In this document: in pieces, positions 8,245-16,400 of the stretch
How positions within the stretch are numbered: the stretch's first letter is position 1
How the letters are laid out: the number at the start of each line of letters is the position of its first letter
NCBI RefSeq assembly: GCF_050632745.1
Contig: NZ_JBODSD010000006.1
Location: 1-64,000, forward strand
DNA: 64,000 bases
DNA from: Mumia sp050632745
GTDB lineage: Bacteria; Actinomycetota; Actinomycetes; Propionibacteriales; Nocardioidaceae
Direction of reading: 5' to 3'
The notes under the pieces: model-generated
Database searches by the model: none
What the model saw: the letters and a program-made list of their open reading frames with translations, nothing else
Told to the model about the DNA's origin: nothing
Program-made: the position numbers and the translations under genes

Positions 8245-8258
8245 TGGACATTTGTCCA
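8245..8258. promoter_or_regulatory. Palindrome TGGACA-TT-TGTCCA
   Basis: A 14-base palindrome with 6-base arms lies in the 42-base gap between the FMN reductase and the LPDTG surface protein. A second small palindrome (GGTCCGGACC, 8235-8244) adjoins it. It is a candidate operator or part of a terminator; no regulator can be assigned. Confidence 0.35.
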
Positions 8259-8273
8259 AGAACTCATGGCAGA

Positions 8274-9698
8274 GTGCCTTGTGTGACTTCTCGGACACCT
8301 GCCCAATTCAGACTCCTTCTTGCGGGTGCGGGCGTGGCCGTCGCCGCACTCACGGCATCTCCCGCGTCGGCGGACGCGGGGATCAACCCCGTCCGGATCG
8401 ACGACGCCGATCCGGCCAACAGCAGCTTTCTCGTGTTCGTCGAGGACGACGTCGTCCTCGCGGGCGGCGAGTCGGAGGGCACCGTCGCGCTGGGCGGCGA
8501 CCTCCGCTTCGCCGACGGCTACAACGTCATGCTCAAGCCCGGCTCCGGCGGCTTCACGACGCCGACCGCGGCGGGAGACGCGAAGCCCTTCACCCTGTAC
8601 GTCGGGGGCGACGTCGACTGGTCGCGCTCGGGCAGCAGCCTGCTGAGGGTGCTCGACGGAGGCTTCACCAAGGTCGGGGGTTCGAACTTCACCGCGCTCG
8701 ACCGGGACAGCAACGGGGCGGCCGTCAACTACCGTGTGGTGCCGCGGGGCGCGGCGTACGACACCACCCCGCGCATCGAGGGCACCGCACACCAGGCGCC
8801 CGAGTCCGTCGGTGCCCCGGTCGGCGACCTGGTCGACGTCGCGGGCGCCTTCACGCAGTACCGCGACCTCTCTGCGCAGATGGGACGCTGCGAGCAGAGC
8901 GTCCGTCCGACCGACGCGAACGGGGCCGCCCTCCCGTCGCCGATCCCGGCCGGTGCGCAGGTCTACCTCACGCTCGACGAGGGGCGGACCAACGTCCTGA
9001 ACCTCGCGGCGGACGAGCTTGCCGGGATCGGCGAGCTCAGCTTCCGGGGGACCACGCCCCAGCCCGGCACGACGCTGCTGGTCAACGTGTCCGGCGAGGA
9101 GTACGACGGCAGGATGCCGAACCAGGCCGGCGTCAGCGGGACGAACGCGCCGTGGATCTTGTGGAACTTCCCGACCGCGACGGCGGTGACGTTCACCGGG
9201 GGCGACTCGGTCGAGGGCACGCTCTACGCGCCGCGCGCCGGTCTCACGTGGTCGGCCGCCCAGAACATCGAGGGCAACGTGATCGCGCAGCGCTTCGTGC
9301 ACGGGGCGGCGGACGGCAAGGGACGCACCGGCAGCGAGATCCACGACTTCCCGTTCCGCGGCACGATCGACTGCGTGTCGACCGAGCCCACGCCGACGCC
9401 GACCCCGACGGAGCCGACCGCGCCCACCGAGCCGACCGCGCCGACCGCGCCGACCGCGCCCACCACCCCGACGGAGCCCACCACGCCCACGCAGCCGACG
9501 TCGCCGACCGATGCGCCGACGACGCCGACGGCAAGCCCGTCCCAGGGGATCTCCGGCGCGACGGACACACAGGACGGTGACGGCTCCGGCGTCCTCCCCG
9601 ACACTGGCGGTGCGCCGAGCTGGTTGCTCTTCACCGGAGCCCTGCTCCTCGCGGCAGGGGCAGCAGGCATCGGCCTGGGGGCGCGACGCCGGGCGTGA
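8274..9698 (+). CDS. LPDTG-anchored choice-of-anchor A family surface protein
   Basis: 474 residues. A signal peptide ends near ASPASA (about residue 33). Residues 35-360 resemble the choice-of-anchor A domain found in bacterial surface proteins (GGDLRFADGYNVMLKPG, later GTLYAPRAGLTWSAAQNIEGNVIAQRF). Residues about 363-425 form a Thr/Pro stalk of TEP/TAP/TTP repeats. The C-terminus is a complete sortase signal: LPDTGG, a hydrophobic segment, then GARRRA. The protein should be exported and covalently linked to peptidoglycan. No sortase gene is visible in this window. The start is uncertain: GTG 8274 or GTG 8283, neither with a strong ribosome site. The domain's function is unknown; adhesion or surface structure is a guess. 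Confidence 0.85.
   Translation: MPCVTSRTPAQFRLLLAGAGVAVAALTASPASADAGINPVRIDDADPANSSFLVFVEDDVVLAGGESEGTVALGGDLRFADGYNVMLKPGSGGFTTPTAAGDAKPFTLYVGGDVDWSRSGSSLLRVLDGGFTKVGGSNFTALDRDSNGAAVNYRVVPRGAAYDTTPRIEGTAHQAPESVGAPVGDLVDVAGAFTQYRDLSAQMGRCEQSVRPTDANGAALPSPIPAGAQVYLTLDEGRTNVLNLAADELAGIGELSFRGTTPQPGTTLLVNVSGEEYDGRMPNQAGVSGTNAPWILWNFPTATAVTFTGGDSVEGTLYAPRAGLTWSAAQNIEGNVIAQRFVHGAADGKGRTGSEIHDFPFRGTIDCVSTEPTPTPTPTEPTAPTEPTAPTAPTAPTTPTEPTTPTQPTSPTDAPTTPTASPSQGISGATDTQDGDGSGVLPDTGGAPSWLLFTGALLLAAGAAGIGLGARRRA
9391..9540 (+). repeat. Degenerate tandem repeat encoding Thr/Pro stalk
   Basis: Short 6- to 9-base degenerate units based on ACC-CCG/GCG-ACG repeat here and encode the T-P-T / T-E-P / T-A-P wall-spanning stalk of the LPDTG protein. 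Such tracts vary in length by slippage. Confidence 0.7.
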
Positions 9699-9713
9699 CC
9701 CCACGCGCGCGCC

Positions 9714-9789
9714 CCCGTCCCCGTTGTGAAGGGTTCGGGTTGATTCCGGGAGGGAAATACCGACCGAAACCCTTCACAACGGGGACGGG
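9714..9789. terminator. Long-armed inverted repeat, terminator-like
   Basis: Two perfect 22-base inverted arms (9714-9735 and 9768-9789) flank a 32-base loop, immediately after the LPDTG gene. There is no T-tract, as is common in high-GC actinobacteria. The outer stem reads CCCGTCCCCG, shared with the hairpin at 11770-11840. Confidence 0.65.
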
Positions 9790-9834
9790 CCTTCACGGAT
9801 TGCCGACCCACGTGCGCTGCGCCAGACTCCGGCC

Positions 9835-11754
9835 ATGCATCCGACTCGCAGATCCCGAACCGCCGTCGGCGTCCTGCTGACCCTCACCCTCACCGGATCA
9901 GCGCTGGTCGCGGGCACCACCGCCACCGCGACCGCCGCGCCCGCCCCGAAGCCGTACGTCCTGTCCGGAGGCGTGTCCTCGCCCGTCTACAGCTACGCCG
10001 ACGCGATCCGCGAGACGGTGTGGGTGATCGCCCCCGACTTCGACGGCGACGGTCAGAAGGACAAGATCGCCGCCGACATCGTGCGACCCCGCGAGCTGGA
10101 CGCGAAGGGCGTGGACGTGCCCGTCGTCATGGACGCGAGCCCTTACTACACCAGCCTCTGCCGCGGCAACGAGGCCGAGTGCAAGACCTTCGACGCGGCG
10201 GGCAACCTCGAGAAGTTCCCGCTGTTCTACGACAACTACTTCGTGCCGCGCGGCTACGCGTACGTCGCTGCCGACGTCGCGGGCACCTCCCGCTCGACCG
10301 GCTGCGTCGACACCGGCGGCAAGTCCGACATCGGGTCGATCAAGGCCGTGATCGAGTGGCTCAACGGCAACGCCGAAGCCGTGGACGCGGCCGGCAACCC
10401 CGTCGAGGCCGACTGGACCAACGGCAAGACCGGCATGATCGGCAAGAGCTACGACGGCACGATCGCCAACGGCGTCGCCGCGACCGGGGTGGAGGGCCTC
10501 GAGACCATCGTGCCGATCAGCGCGATCAGCTCCTGGTACGACTACAGCCGCTCGCAGGGCCTGCCGTACAGCTGGAACTACTCCAGCGGTCTGGCCGCCC
10601 GGGTGGCCACGAACCGTACGCAGCCGCAGGACTGCTCGGCGACGCTGCAGCGGATGAACGACGAGGACGCCGACGAGACCGGTGAGCACAACGCGTTCTG
10701 GGACGAGCGCAACTACCGCGACTCGGTGGCGCTGAACGCGCAGAACGTGAAGGCGAGCGTCTTCATCTACCACGGCCTGCAGGACACCAACGTCAAGACG
10801 CGGCACTTCTCCACGTGGTGGGAGGAGCTCGGCAAGGCCGGCGTCACGCGCAAGATGTGGCTGAGCCGCGTCGGTCACGTCGACCCGTTCGACATCGACC
10901 GCGACGAGTGGGTGCGGACGCTGCACCGCTGGTTCGACCACGAGCTGATGGGGATCAAGAACGCGATCCTTCTGGAGCCCCGCGTCAAGGTGGAAACCGA
11001 GCCCAACCGCTGGGTCGAGTCGTACACCTGGCCGGTCCAGCTGACGACCACGACGCTCCGTCCCCAGGCCGACGGCGCGCTCGGCCGACCGGTGGCGAAG
11101 ACCACGCAGAGCTGGGTGAACGCACCCAGCCAGCGCGAGAACACCGCTGTCGCCGAGGGCGTCAACCCGAACCGCCTCCTCTACGCCACCTCACCGCTGC
11201 TCACCGACGCGCGGATGAGCGGCTCGATGGTCGCGAAGCTGCGGGTGACGACCGAGGTCGCGACCGGACAGGTCGGCGTGATGCTGGTCGACTACGGCGA
11301 GGACGACCGCGTGCTCACCACCGGTGACGGTGCCTCGACCACGACCACCGAGACGTGCGTCGGCGCGTCGACCCCGAGCGACGACGCGTGCTACTTCACG
11401 ATGAGCCGCAACATCGGGACGACGCCGCTGCAGGTCCTGGGCCGCGGCTGGGCACGCCTGGACGGCGCAGGGACGCACGACGTCACCGTCACCCTGGATC
11501 CGGACGACGCCGTCGTCGCGAAGGGCCACCGCCTCGGCGTGGTCGTCGTGGCTGCGGCCAACGGACGGGTCCGCAACGTCGACACGACCGCGTCGACGTA
11601 CACGCTGGACCTGGCGAAGTCGAGCTTCGTCCTGCCCGGTCTCGCGCTGCCGCACCCGACGTGGGCGGCGAGCTGGGGCTGGCTGCCGAAGCGCAGCGAG
11701 GTCGCACCGGAGCCGGCGCAGCGCCTCCCGCTGCTGCTCGACGAGACCGCCTGA
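9835..11754 (+). CDS. Secreted S15-family Xaa-Pro dipeptidyl-peptidase-like hydrolase
   Basis: 639 residues with an N-terminal Sec signal peptide ending near TATAAPAPK (about residue 36). It shows the CocE/X-Pro dipeptidyl-peptidase layout: an alpha/beta-hydrolase domain with nucleophile Ser in GKSYDGT (about residue 204), YVAADVAGTSRSTG as the oxyanion segment, Asp in YHGLQDTNVK, His in VGHVDPFD, then a C-terminal jelly-roll domain (about 420-625, AKLRVTTEVATGQVGVMLVDYG). Such enzymes remove N-terminal Xaa-Pro dipeptides or hydrolyse related esters and amides. It lies between two terminator-like hairpins, so it is probably monocistronic. Peptidase versus esterase activity cannot be settled from sequence. 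Confidence 0.87.
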   Translation: MHPTRRSRTAVGVLLTLTLTGSALVAGTTATATAAPAPKPYVLSGGVSSPVYSYADAIRETVWVIAPDFDGDGQKDKIAADIVRPRELDAKGVDVPVVMDASPYYTSLCRGNEAECKTFDAAGNLEKFPLFYDNYFVPRGYAYVAADVAGTSRSTGCVDTGGKSDIGSIKAVIEWLNGNAEAVDAAGNPVEADWTNGKTGMIGKSYDGTIANGVAATGVEGLETIVPISAISSWYDYSRSQGLPYSWNYSSGLAARVATNRTQPQDCSATLQRMNDEDADETGEHNAFWDERNYRDSVALNAQNVKASVFIYHGLQDTNVKTRHFSTWWEELGKAGVTRKMWLSRVGHVDPFDIDRDEWVRTLHRWFDHELMGIKNAILLEPRVKVETEPNRWVESYTWPVQLTTTTLRPQADGALGRPVAKTTQSWVNAPSQRENTAVAEGVNPNRLLYATSPLLTDARMSGSMVAKLRVTTEVATGQVGVMLVDYGEDDRVLTTGDGASTTTTETCVGASTPSDDACYFTMSRNIGTTPLQVLGRGWARLDGAGTHDVTVTLDPDDAVVAKGHRLGVVVVAAANGRVRNVDTTASTYTLDLAKSSFVLPGLALPHPTWAASWGWLPKRSEVAPEPAQRLPLLLDETA

Positions 11755-11769
11755 CCCTCGCCCCCGCCT

Positions 11770-11840
11770 CGTCCCCGATCTGTGCGGTCCGACAAGGAAG
11801 TCGCCACGCGATCCTGTCGTAGCCGCACAGATCGGGGACG
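11770..11840. terminator. Long-armed inverted repeat between convergent genes
   Basis: Perfect 18-base arms (11770-11787 and 11823-11840) with a 35-base loop sit between the convergent S15 peptidase and glycerophosphodiesterase genes, so it can act on both strands. The base of the stem (CGTCCCCG) matches the hairpin at 9714-9789. Confidence 0.7.
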
Positions 11841-11845
11841 GGGCC

Positions 11846-13264
11846 TCAGCCCTGGACGAGGTCCAGCTGGAGGTAGTCGAGGTTCCAGTTCTGGTACGGC
11901 CCCTCCGGCATCCGGACGACGACCTCGTGCGTCCCCTTCTCCAGCGGGCGCAGCTCCCACGGCTGGAGCGCGAAGACACCGTGGTTCGTGGTGTTGCGCA
12001 CCGCGATCGGGGTGCTCTGCGCGGCGCCCCAGTCGAGGACGACCGTGCCGGCGGGGGAGTAGGGCGAGGAGACGCGTCCCGACACGAGGTAGGTCCCGGA
12101 CTTCTTGACCGTGACCTCGTACTTGAGCCACTCGCCGCCGCGGATCCAGTTCACCCCGACCGCGCCCCGCTGCAGGCAGATGTCGACGCCCTCGTCGGGT
12201 CGCATGACGGTGCAGCGGTTGGGGTCGAGGTCGTGGTAGCCGACACCCTCGCCTCCGGGCGCGTAGTCCTCGGCCTGCACCCGCACCGTGCGGTTGCCCG
12301 GCTGCACGCCGTAGCGGTCGAGGTCGCCGCCGTCGCGCCAGTAGTCGAGCGCCTTCACGTTGTCGGTCTGGACCATGCTCGCCCGCAGGTCGTCGACGAC
12401 CGGCTCCCAGCCGAGGTCCTCGTCGCGCAGGCTCGCCTCGTCGGTGTAGGTCGCGGCGAGGCCGTCCCACATCGTGTTGATCCAGATCCTGCTCGTCCGC
12501 GCGATCGCTGCGAGCGCCTCGGGCTGGACCTGCGGGTCGTCCAGGCTGTCGAAGACCACCTCGTACGCCACGGGCTGGCGTCCCGGGAACGTGCCGATGG
12601 AGCCGGCGGTGGCGTCGTCGACGATGTGGACGTAGTGCGCGTCCGGGTGCTCGGCCATGAAGCTCGCGGCCTCCCCGACCGTGGGGCTGCCCTTGAACAG
12701 GCCGAGCTCGACCGTGCCGGTCGCCTCGAGCGCGTCGTACATCTGCTCGCGCACGGGCCAGCCCTTGTCGAGGTTCGCCAGGGCACGACCGTCGAGCGCC
12801 CGCATCGCCTCCTCCAACGTCGGGACGGTGCGGCTCGTGACCGCTGCCTGCGCGCCGCCCAGCCCTTCCCTGAGGCGCAGCGACTTCACCTGCTCGAGGG
12901 TCAGATCGGCAAGTCTCCCCTTGCCGTTGGTCGTCCGGTCGACGGTGTCGTCGTGCATGAGGACGAGGTGGCCGTCCTTCGTCGGGCGGACGTCGATCTC
13001 GACGACCTCGGCACCGTCACGGATGGCGAGCTCGATCGCCTCGAGCGAGTTCTCCGGGGCGTCGCGCCACTGCCCGCGGTGGGCCGCGACCATCAACGGG
13101 GCGCTTTTGCCGTGGTCGAGGAGCATCGCCTGGAGCGCGGGGCGGGAGTCGTGACCACGCTCCTGGCCGGCCGCGTACGCCGTGCTGCCGGCGGCGAGGG
13201 CGCCGACGGTGAGCGCGGCGGCGACGACGCCGAGGGTCTTGCGGGACGGGGTGTTCCGCGGCAT
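11846..13264 (-). CDS. Secreted glycerophosphodiester phosphodiesterase with C-terminal carbohydrate-binding-like domain
   Basis: 472 residues. A signal peptide (hydrophobic stretch LGVVAAALTVGALAAGSTAYA) is followed by a GDPD TIM-barrel: AHRGQWRDAPENSLEAI near residue 61, VVEIDVRPTKDGHLVLMHDDTVDRTTNGKG near 87-117, and later DNVKALDYWRDGGDL. The catalytic His, Glu-Asn, Glu-x-Asp and His residues are present. About residues 335-472 look like a CBM6-type beta-sandwich (VRVQAEDYAPGGEGVGYHD, then GGEWLKYEVTVKKSGTY). It probably hydrolyses extracellular glycerophosphodiesters such as teichoic acid or lipid head groups, the tail tethering it to glycan. The ATG has AAAGGA upstream. Confidence 0.87.
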   Translation of the reverse strand: MPRNTPSRKTLGVVAAALTVGALAAGSTAYAAGQERGHDSRPALQAMLLDHGKSAPLMVAAHRGQWRDAPENSLEAIELAIRDGAEVVEIDVRPTKDGHLVLMHDDTVDRTTNGKGRLADLTLEQVKSLRLREGLGGAQAAVTSRTVPTLEEAMRALDGRALANLDKGWPVREQMYDALEATGTVELGLFKGSPTVGEAASFMAEHPDAHYVHIVDDATAGSIGTFPGRQPVAYEVVFDSLDDPQVQPEALAAIARTSRIWINTMWDGLAATYTDEASLRDEDLGWEPVVDDLRASMVQTDNVKALDYWRDGGDLDRYGVQPGNRTVRVQAEDYAPGGEGVGYHDLDPNRCTVMRPDEGVDICLQRGAVGVNWIRGGEWLKYEVTVKKSGTYLVSGRVSSPYSPAGTVVLDWGAAQSTPIAVRNTTNHGVFALQPWELRPLEKGTHEVVVRMPEGPYQNWNLDYLQLDLVQG

Positions 13265-13394
13265 GAGGGTCCTTTCGTCGTGGAGTCGCCCTCACGTTCG
13301 TGGACCCGGTCGACGGGGCGGTGAACCCGACCTGAACGGCGCTGGGCATCCGGTCGGTCCGGTGGCCGGAACCGGTCACGCACCCGCACACCGC

Positions 13395-13423
13395 TTGACC
13401 TGGTGTGACCTGCCTCATATTTT
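13395..13423 (+). promoter_or_regulatory. Candidate sigma-70-type promoter for GH78 gene
   Basis: TTGACC (13395-13400) and TATTTT (13418-13423) are separated by 17 bases, in an unusually AT-rich patch. Transcription would begin around 13430, immediately upstream of the palindromic operator. Confidence 0.55.
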
Positions 13424-13436
13424 CAGCGGTCAGAGA

Positions 13437-13452
13437 GTTGAATCGATTCAAC
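13437..13452. promoter_or_regulatory. Perfect 16-base LacI-type operator palindrome
   Basis: GTTGAATCGATTCAAC is a perfect palindrome with the central CG typical of LacI-family operators. It lies between the predicted transcription start and the rhamnosidase start codon, where a bound repressor would block transcription. No LacI gene is in this window. Confidence 0.7.
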
Positions 13453-13474
13453 CGTGACGACCCCGGGAGCCGCC

Positions 13475-16400
13475 GTGAGTGCGACCAGATCCGTCCTGTC
13501 ATCCGTCTCCCGCCGGGCGGTCGTCGCCGCGGTCGGGGTCGCGCTGGCCGCCGCCGGGGTCGGTGTGCCCGCAGCCGTCGCCGCGCCGTCGGCCCAGGGC
13601 ACGGACCCGTCGCCGCTGCGCGTCGGCGATCTCGAGGTCGAGAACCAGGTGTCGCCGCTCGGGGTCGACGCCACGAGCCCGCGGCTGTCGTGGGTCCTGG
13701 CGTCGGACGTGCGCGACCAGGCGCAGTCGGCGTACGAGGTGGAGGTCGCGAGCACCGCGGCACGACTGGACGCCGGTGACGCCGACCTGTGGGACAGCGG
13801 CAAGACGACGTCGGCGAAGAGCTTCGGCATCGCGTACGACGGGACCGCGCTCGCGAGCGCGACGGCGTACCACTGGCGCGTGCGGGTCTGGGACCGTGCG
13901 GGTCGCGCGAGCGCCTGGAGCAAGCCCGCCCGGTTCGAGACCGGCCTGCTCGCGACGCAGGACTGGGACGGCGCCCGGTGGATCTCGCCGGCGTCGAAGG
14001 CCGCGGGCGGCAGCTACCTGCGCGGCGACGTCGAGGTCGAGGGCACGGTCGCGAACGCCCGCCTGTACGTCGCGGGCCGGGGCAGCTTCGAGCGCGGACC
14101 CGACGGCCAAGGAATCTGCTGCGAGCAGAACTTCGGCCTCGCCCGCGGCATCTACGAGGCCACCCTCAACGGCACGCGCATCGGTGACGATCGCCTGCAG
14201 GGGGAGCCGGTCGACAGCCGCGTGCGCTCGCTCTACCGCACCTACGACGTGACCGACCTGGTCGCCGGCGGCGCGAACGTCCTCGGCCTGCAGATCGGCG
14301 AGGACTCCGACGTGCTGGCGCTCCTGCGCGTGACCACCGCCGACGGCACGACCACCACGCTCCGCACCGGCGACGGCTGGAGCTCGCACGCGGGCCCGGT
14401 CGTCCGCGCGAACCGCTTCAACGGCGAGACGTACGACGCGCGGCGCGAGGTCGCCGGGTGGGACGCGCCGGCGTACGACGCCTCCGCGTGGAGCGCCGCG
14501 ACCGTCGTGCCGGGAGCGATCGGTACCCTGACCTCGGCGCAGTACGAGCCGATGCGCGTGACCCGCAGCCACGAGGCGGTCGCGGTCACCAACCCCGCGA
14601 GCGGCGTCTACGTCTTCGACTTCGGGACCAACATGTCCGGGTGGACCCGTCTGCGGGCCTCCCTGCCCGCCGGTGCGACCGTCACGATCAAGCACGGCGA
14701 GCGCCTCACCGGCGGCCGGGTCGACAACGGCGTCATCGGTGCCGCGCAGACCAGCCGCTACACCGCCGCGGATGCCGGCGCGGTCGACTGGGAGCCGCGG
14801 TTCGTCTACGCGGGCTTCCGCTGGGTCGAGGTCACCGGGCTCACCGAGGCCCCGACGGGGTCGACGCTCGTCGCGCAGGAGATCCACAACGACGTCGCGC
14901 GCAGCGGCTCCTTCGCGAGCTCCGACGCCCTGCTGAACAAGCTCCACGTGGCCAACGTCCAGACGCAGCTCAACGGCCTGCACGGCATCCCCGAGGACAC
15001 GCCCACGCGCGAGAAGCGCGGCTGGATGGCCGACGCGCACATCGCCGCCGAGGCGCTGGTGAACAACCACGACATGCAGGCGTTCTACGAGAAGTTCGTC
15101 ACCGACATGTCCGACGCGCAGCGGCCGGACGGCCAGGTGCCGGACATCGTGCCGGTCGAGCCGACCTCCGGCTGGCAGAACCGCTCGGACCCGGCCTGGG
15201 CGGCGGCGACGGTGCTGATCCCGGGCTACCTCCAGCGCACGTACGGGGACGACCGCGTCGTCGCCTCGCACTACGACTCGATGGCGCGCTGGATCGCCTA
15301 CGTCGAGACGACGACCTCCGGCGGTCTGGTGACGCGGCCGTCGCAGCAGTGGGGTCAGGACTGGGTCGCGGTCGAGAGCACCGACGGCACGCTCTTCCGC
15401 AGCGCCTTCTACTTCTGGGTGCTGCGCGAGATGGCCGCGATGGCCACGCAGACCGGTCACGACGAGGACGCCACCCGCTTCCGGGACCGCGCCACGCAGG
15501 TGCGCGACGCGATCAACGCCCGCTACTTCGACGACGTCGACGCGACGTACGGCCCGAGCCAGTTCTCCAACGCCTTCCCGCTGCTGCTCGGCGTCGTCCC
15601 GCAAGGCCGTGAGAAGGACGTGCTGGCGACGCTCGTCGCGCAGGTCGAGGCGAAGGACGGCCACTTCACCGGCGGCCTCCCCGGCATCAAGTACATCCCG
15701 GAGGCGCTCGCCGCGTACGGCCGCTCCGACCTCGTCCTCGACGTGGTCCGCAACGAGGAGTACCCGGGCTGGGGCTACATGCTCGCCAACGGTCCGGGCA
15801 CGATCTGGGAGGACTGGCGCGGGGCCTCTTCGCTCAACCACCCGATGTTCAGCTCGATCGACGCCTGGTTGTACGACCGGGTGGCCGGCCTCGGCCAGAC
15901 CGCGGACTCGACGGGGTACGCGACGCTGCGCGTCGATCCCGAGCTGCACGCCGCGCTCGACGAGGCCCGCGCGACGATCCGTACGCCGCGGGGCGACGCG
16001 TCGACGCACTGGTTCCACCGTGACGGCGGCCTCGTCCAGCGGGTCACCGTCCCGGTGGGCGCGACGGCGGAGGTCCGCGTGCCGGGCGCCGCGGTCGAGG
16101 ACGTGCTGGAGGGGACCGGTCGCGGCCTGGGCTACGCCGTCGACCGCCCGGGCGTCCGCACGGTCGAGGCGTCGGGCAAGGACGCCGTGGTGACGCTCGG
16201 CTCCGGCTCGTACGAGCTGGTCGTCGACCGCACGGCCGGGGCACTGCGCCGGGCCGAGGACGGGCTGGCCGCCGTGCGCGCCGAGGTCGACCGGCTCCAG
16301 CGCAGCGGCGACGTGTCGAACGCCGGGCGCCTGCGGATCCGCGCGGCCGCCACCGCGGCCGACGCCTCGGTCCGGGTCGCGTCGGCGCTGCGGATCAAGG

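Noticed and set aside
8670..8692. Second T-loop-like GGGGGTTCGAACTTC
   Set aside because: Inside the LPDTG protein gene with no cloverleaf partners.
7643..9580. 645-codon plus-strand frame across FMN reductase and LPDTG gene
   Set aside because: Its translation is Arg/Gly-rich without known motifs, while two well-supported genes use another frame on the same DNA.
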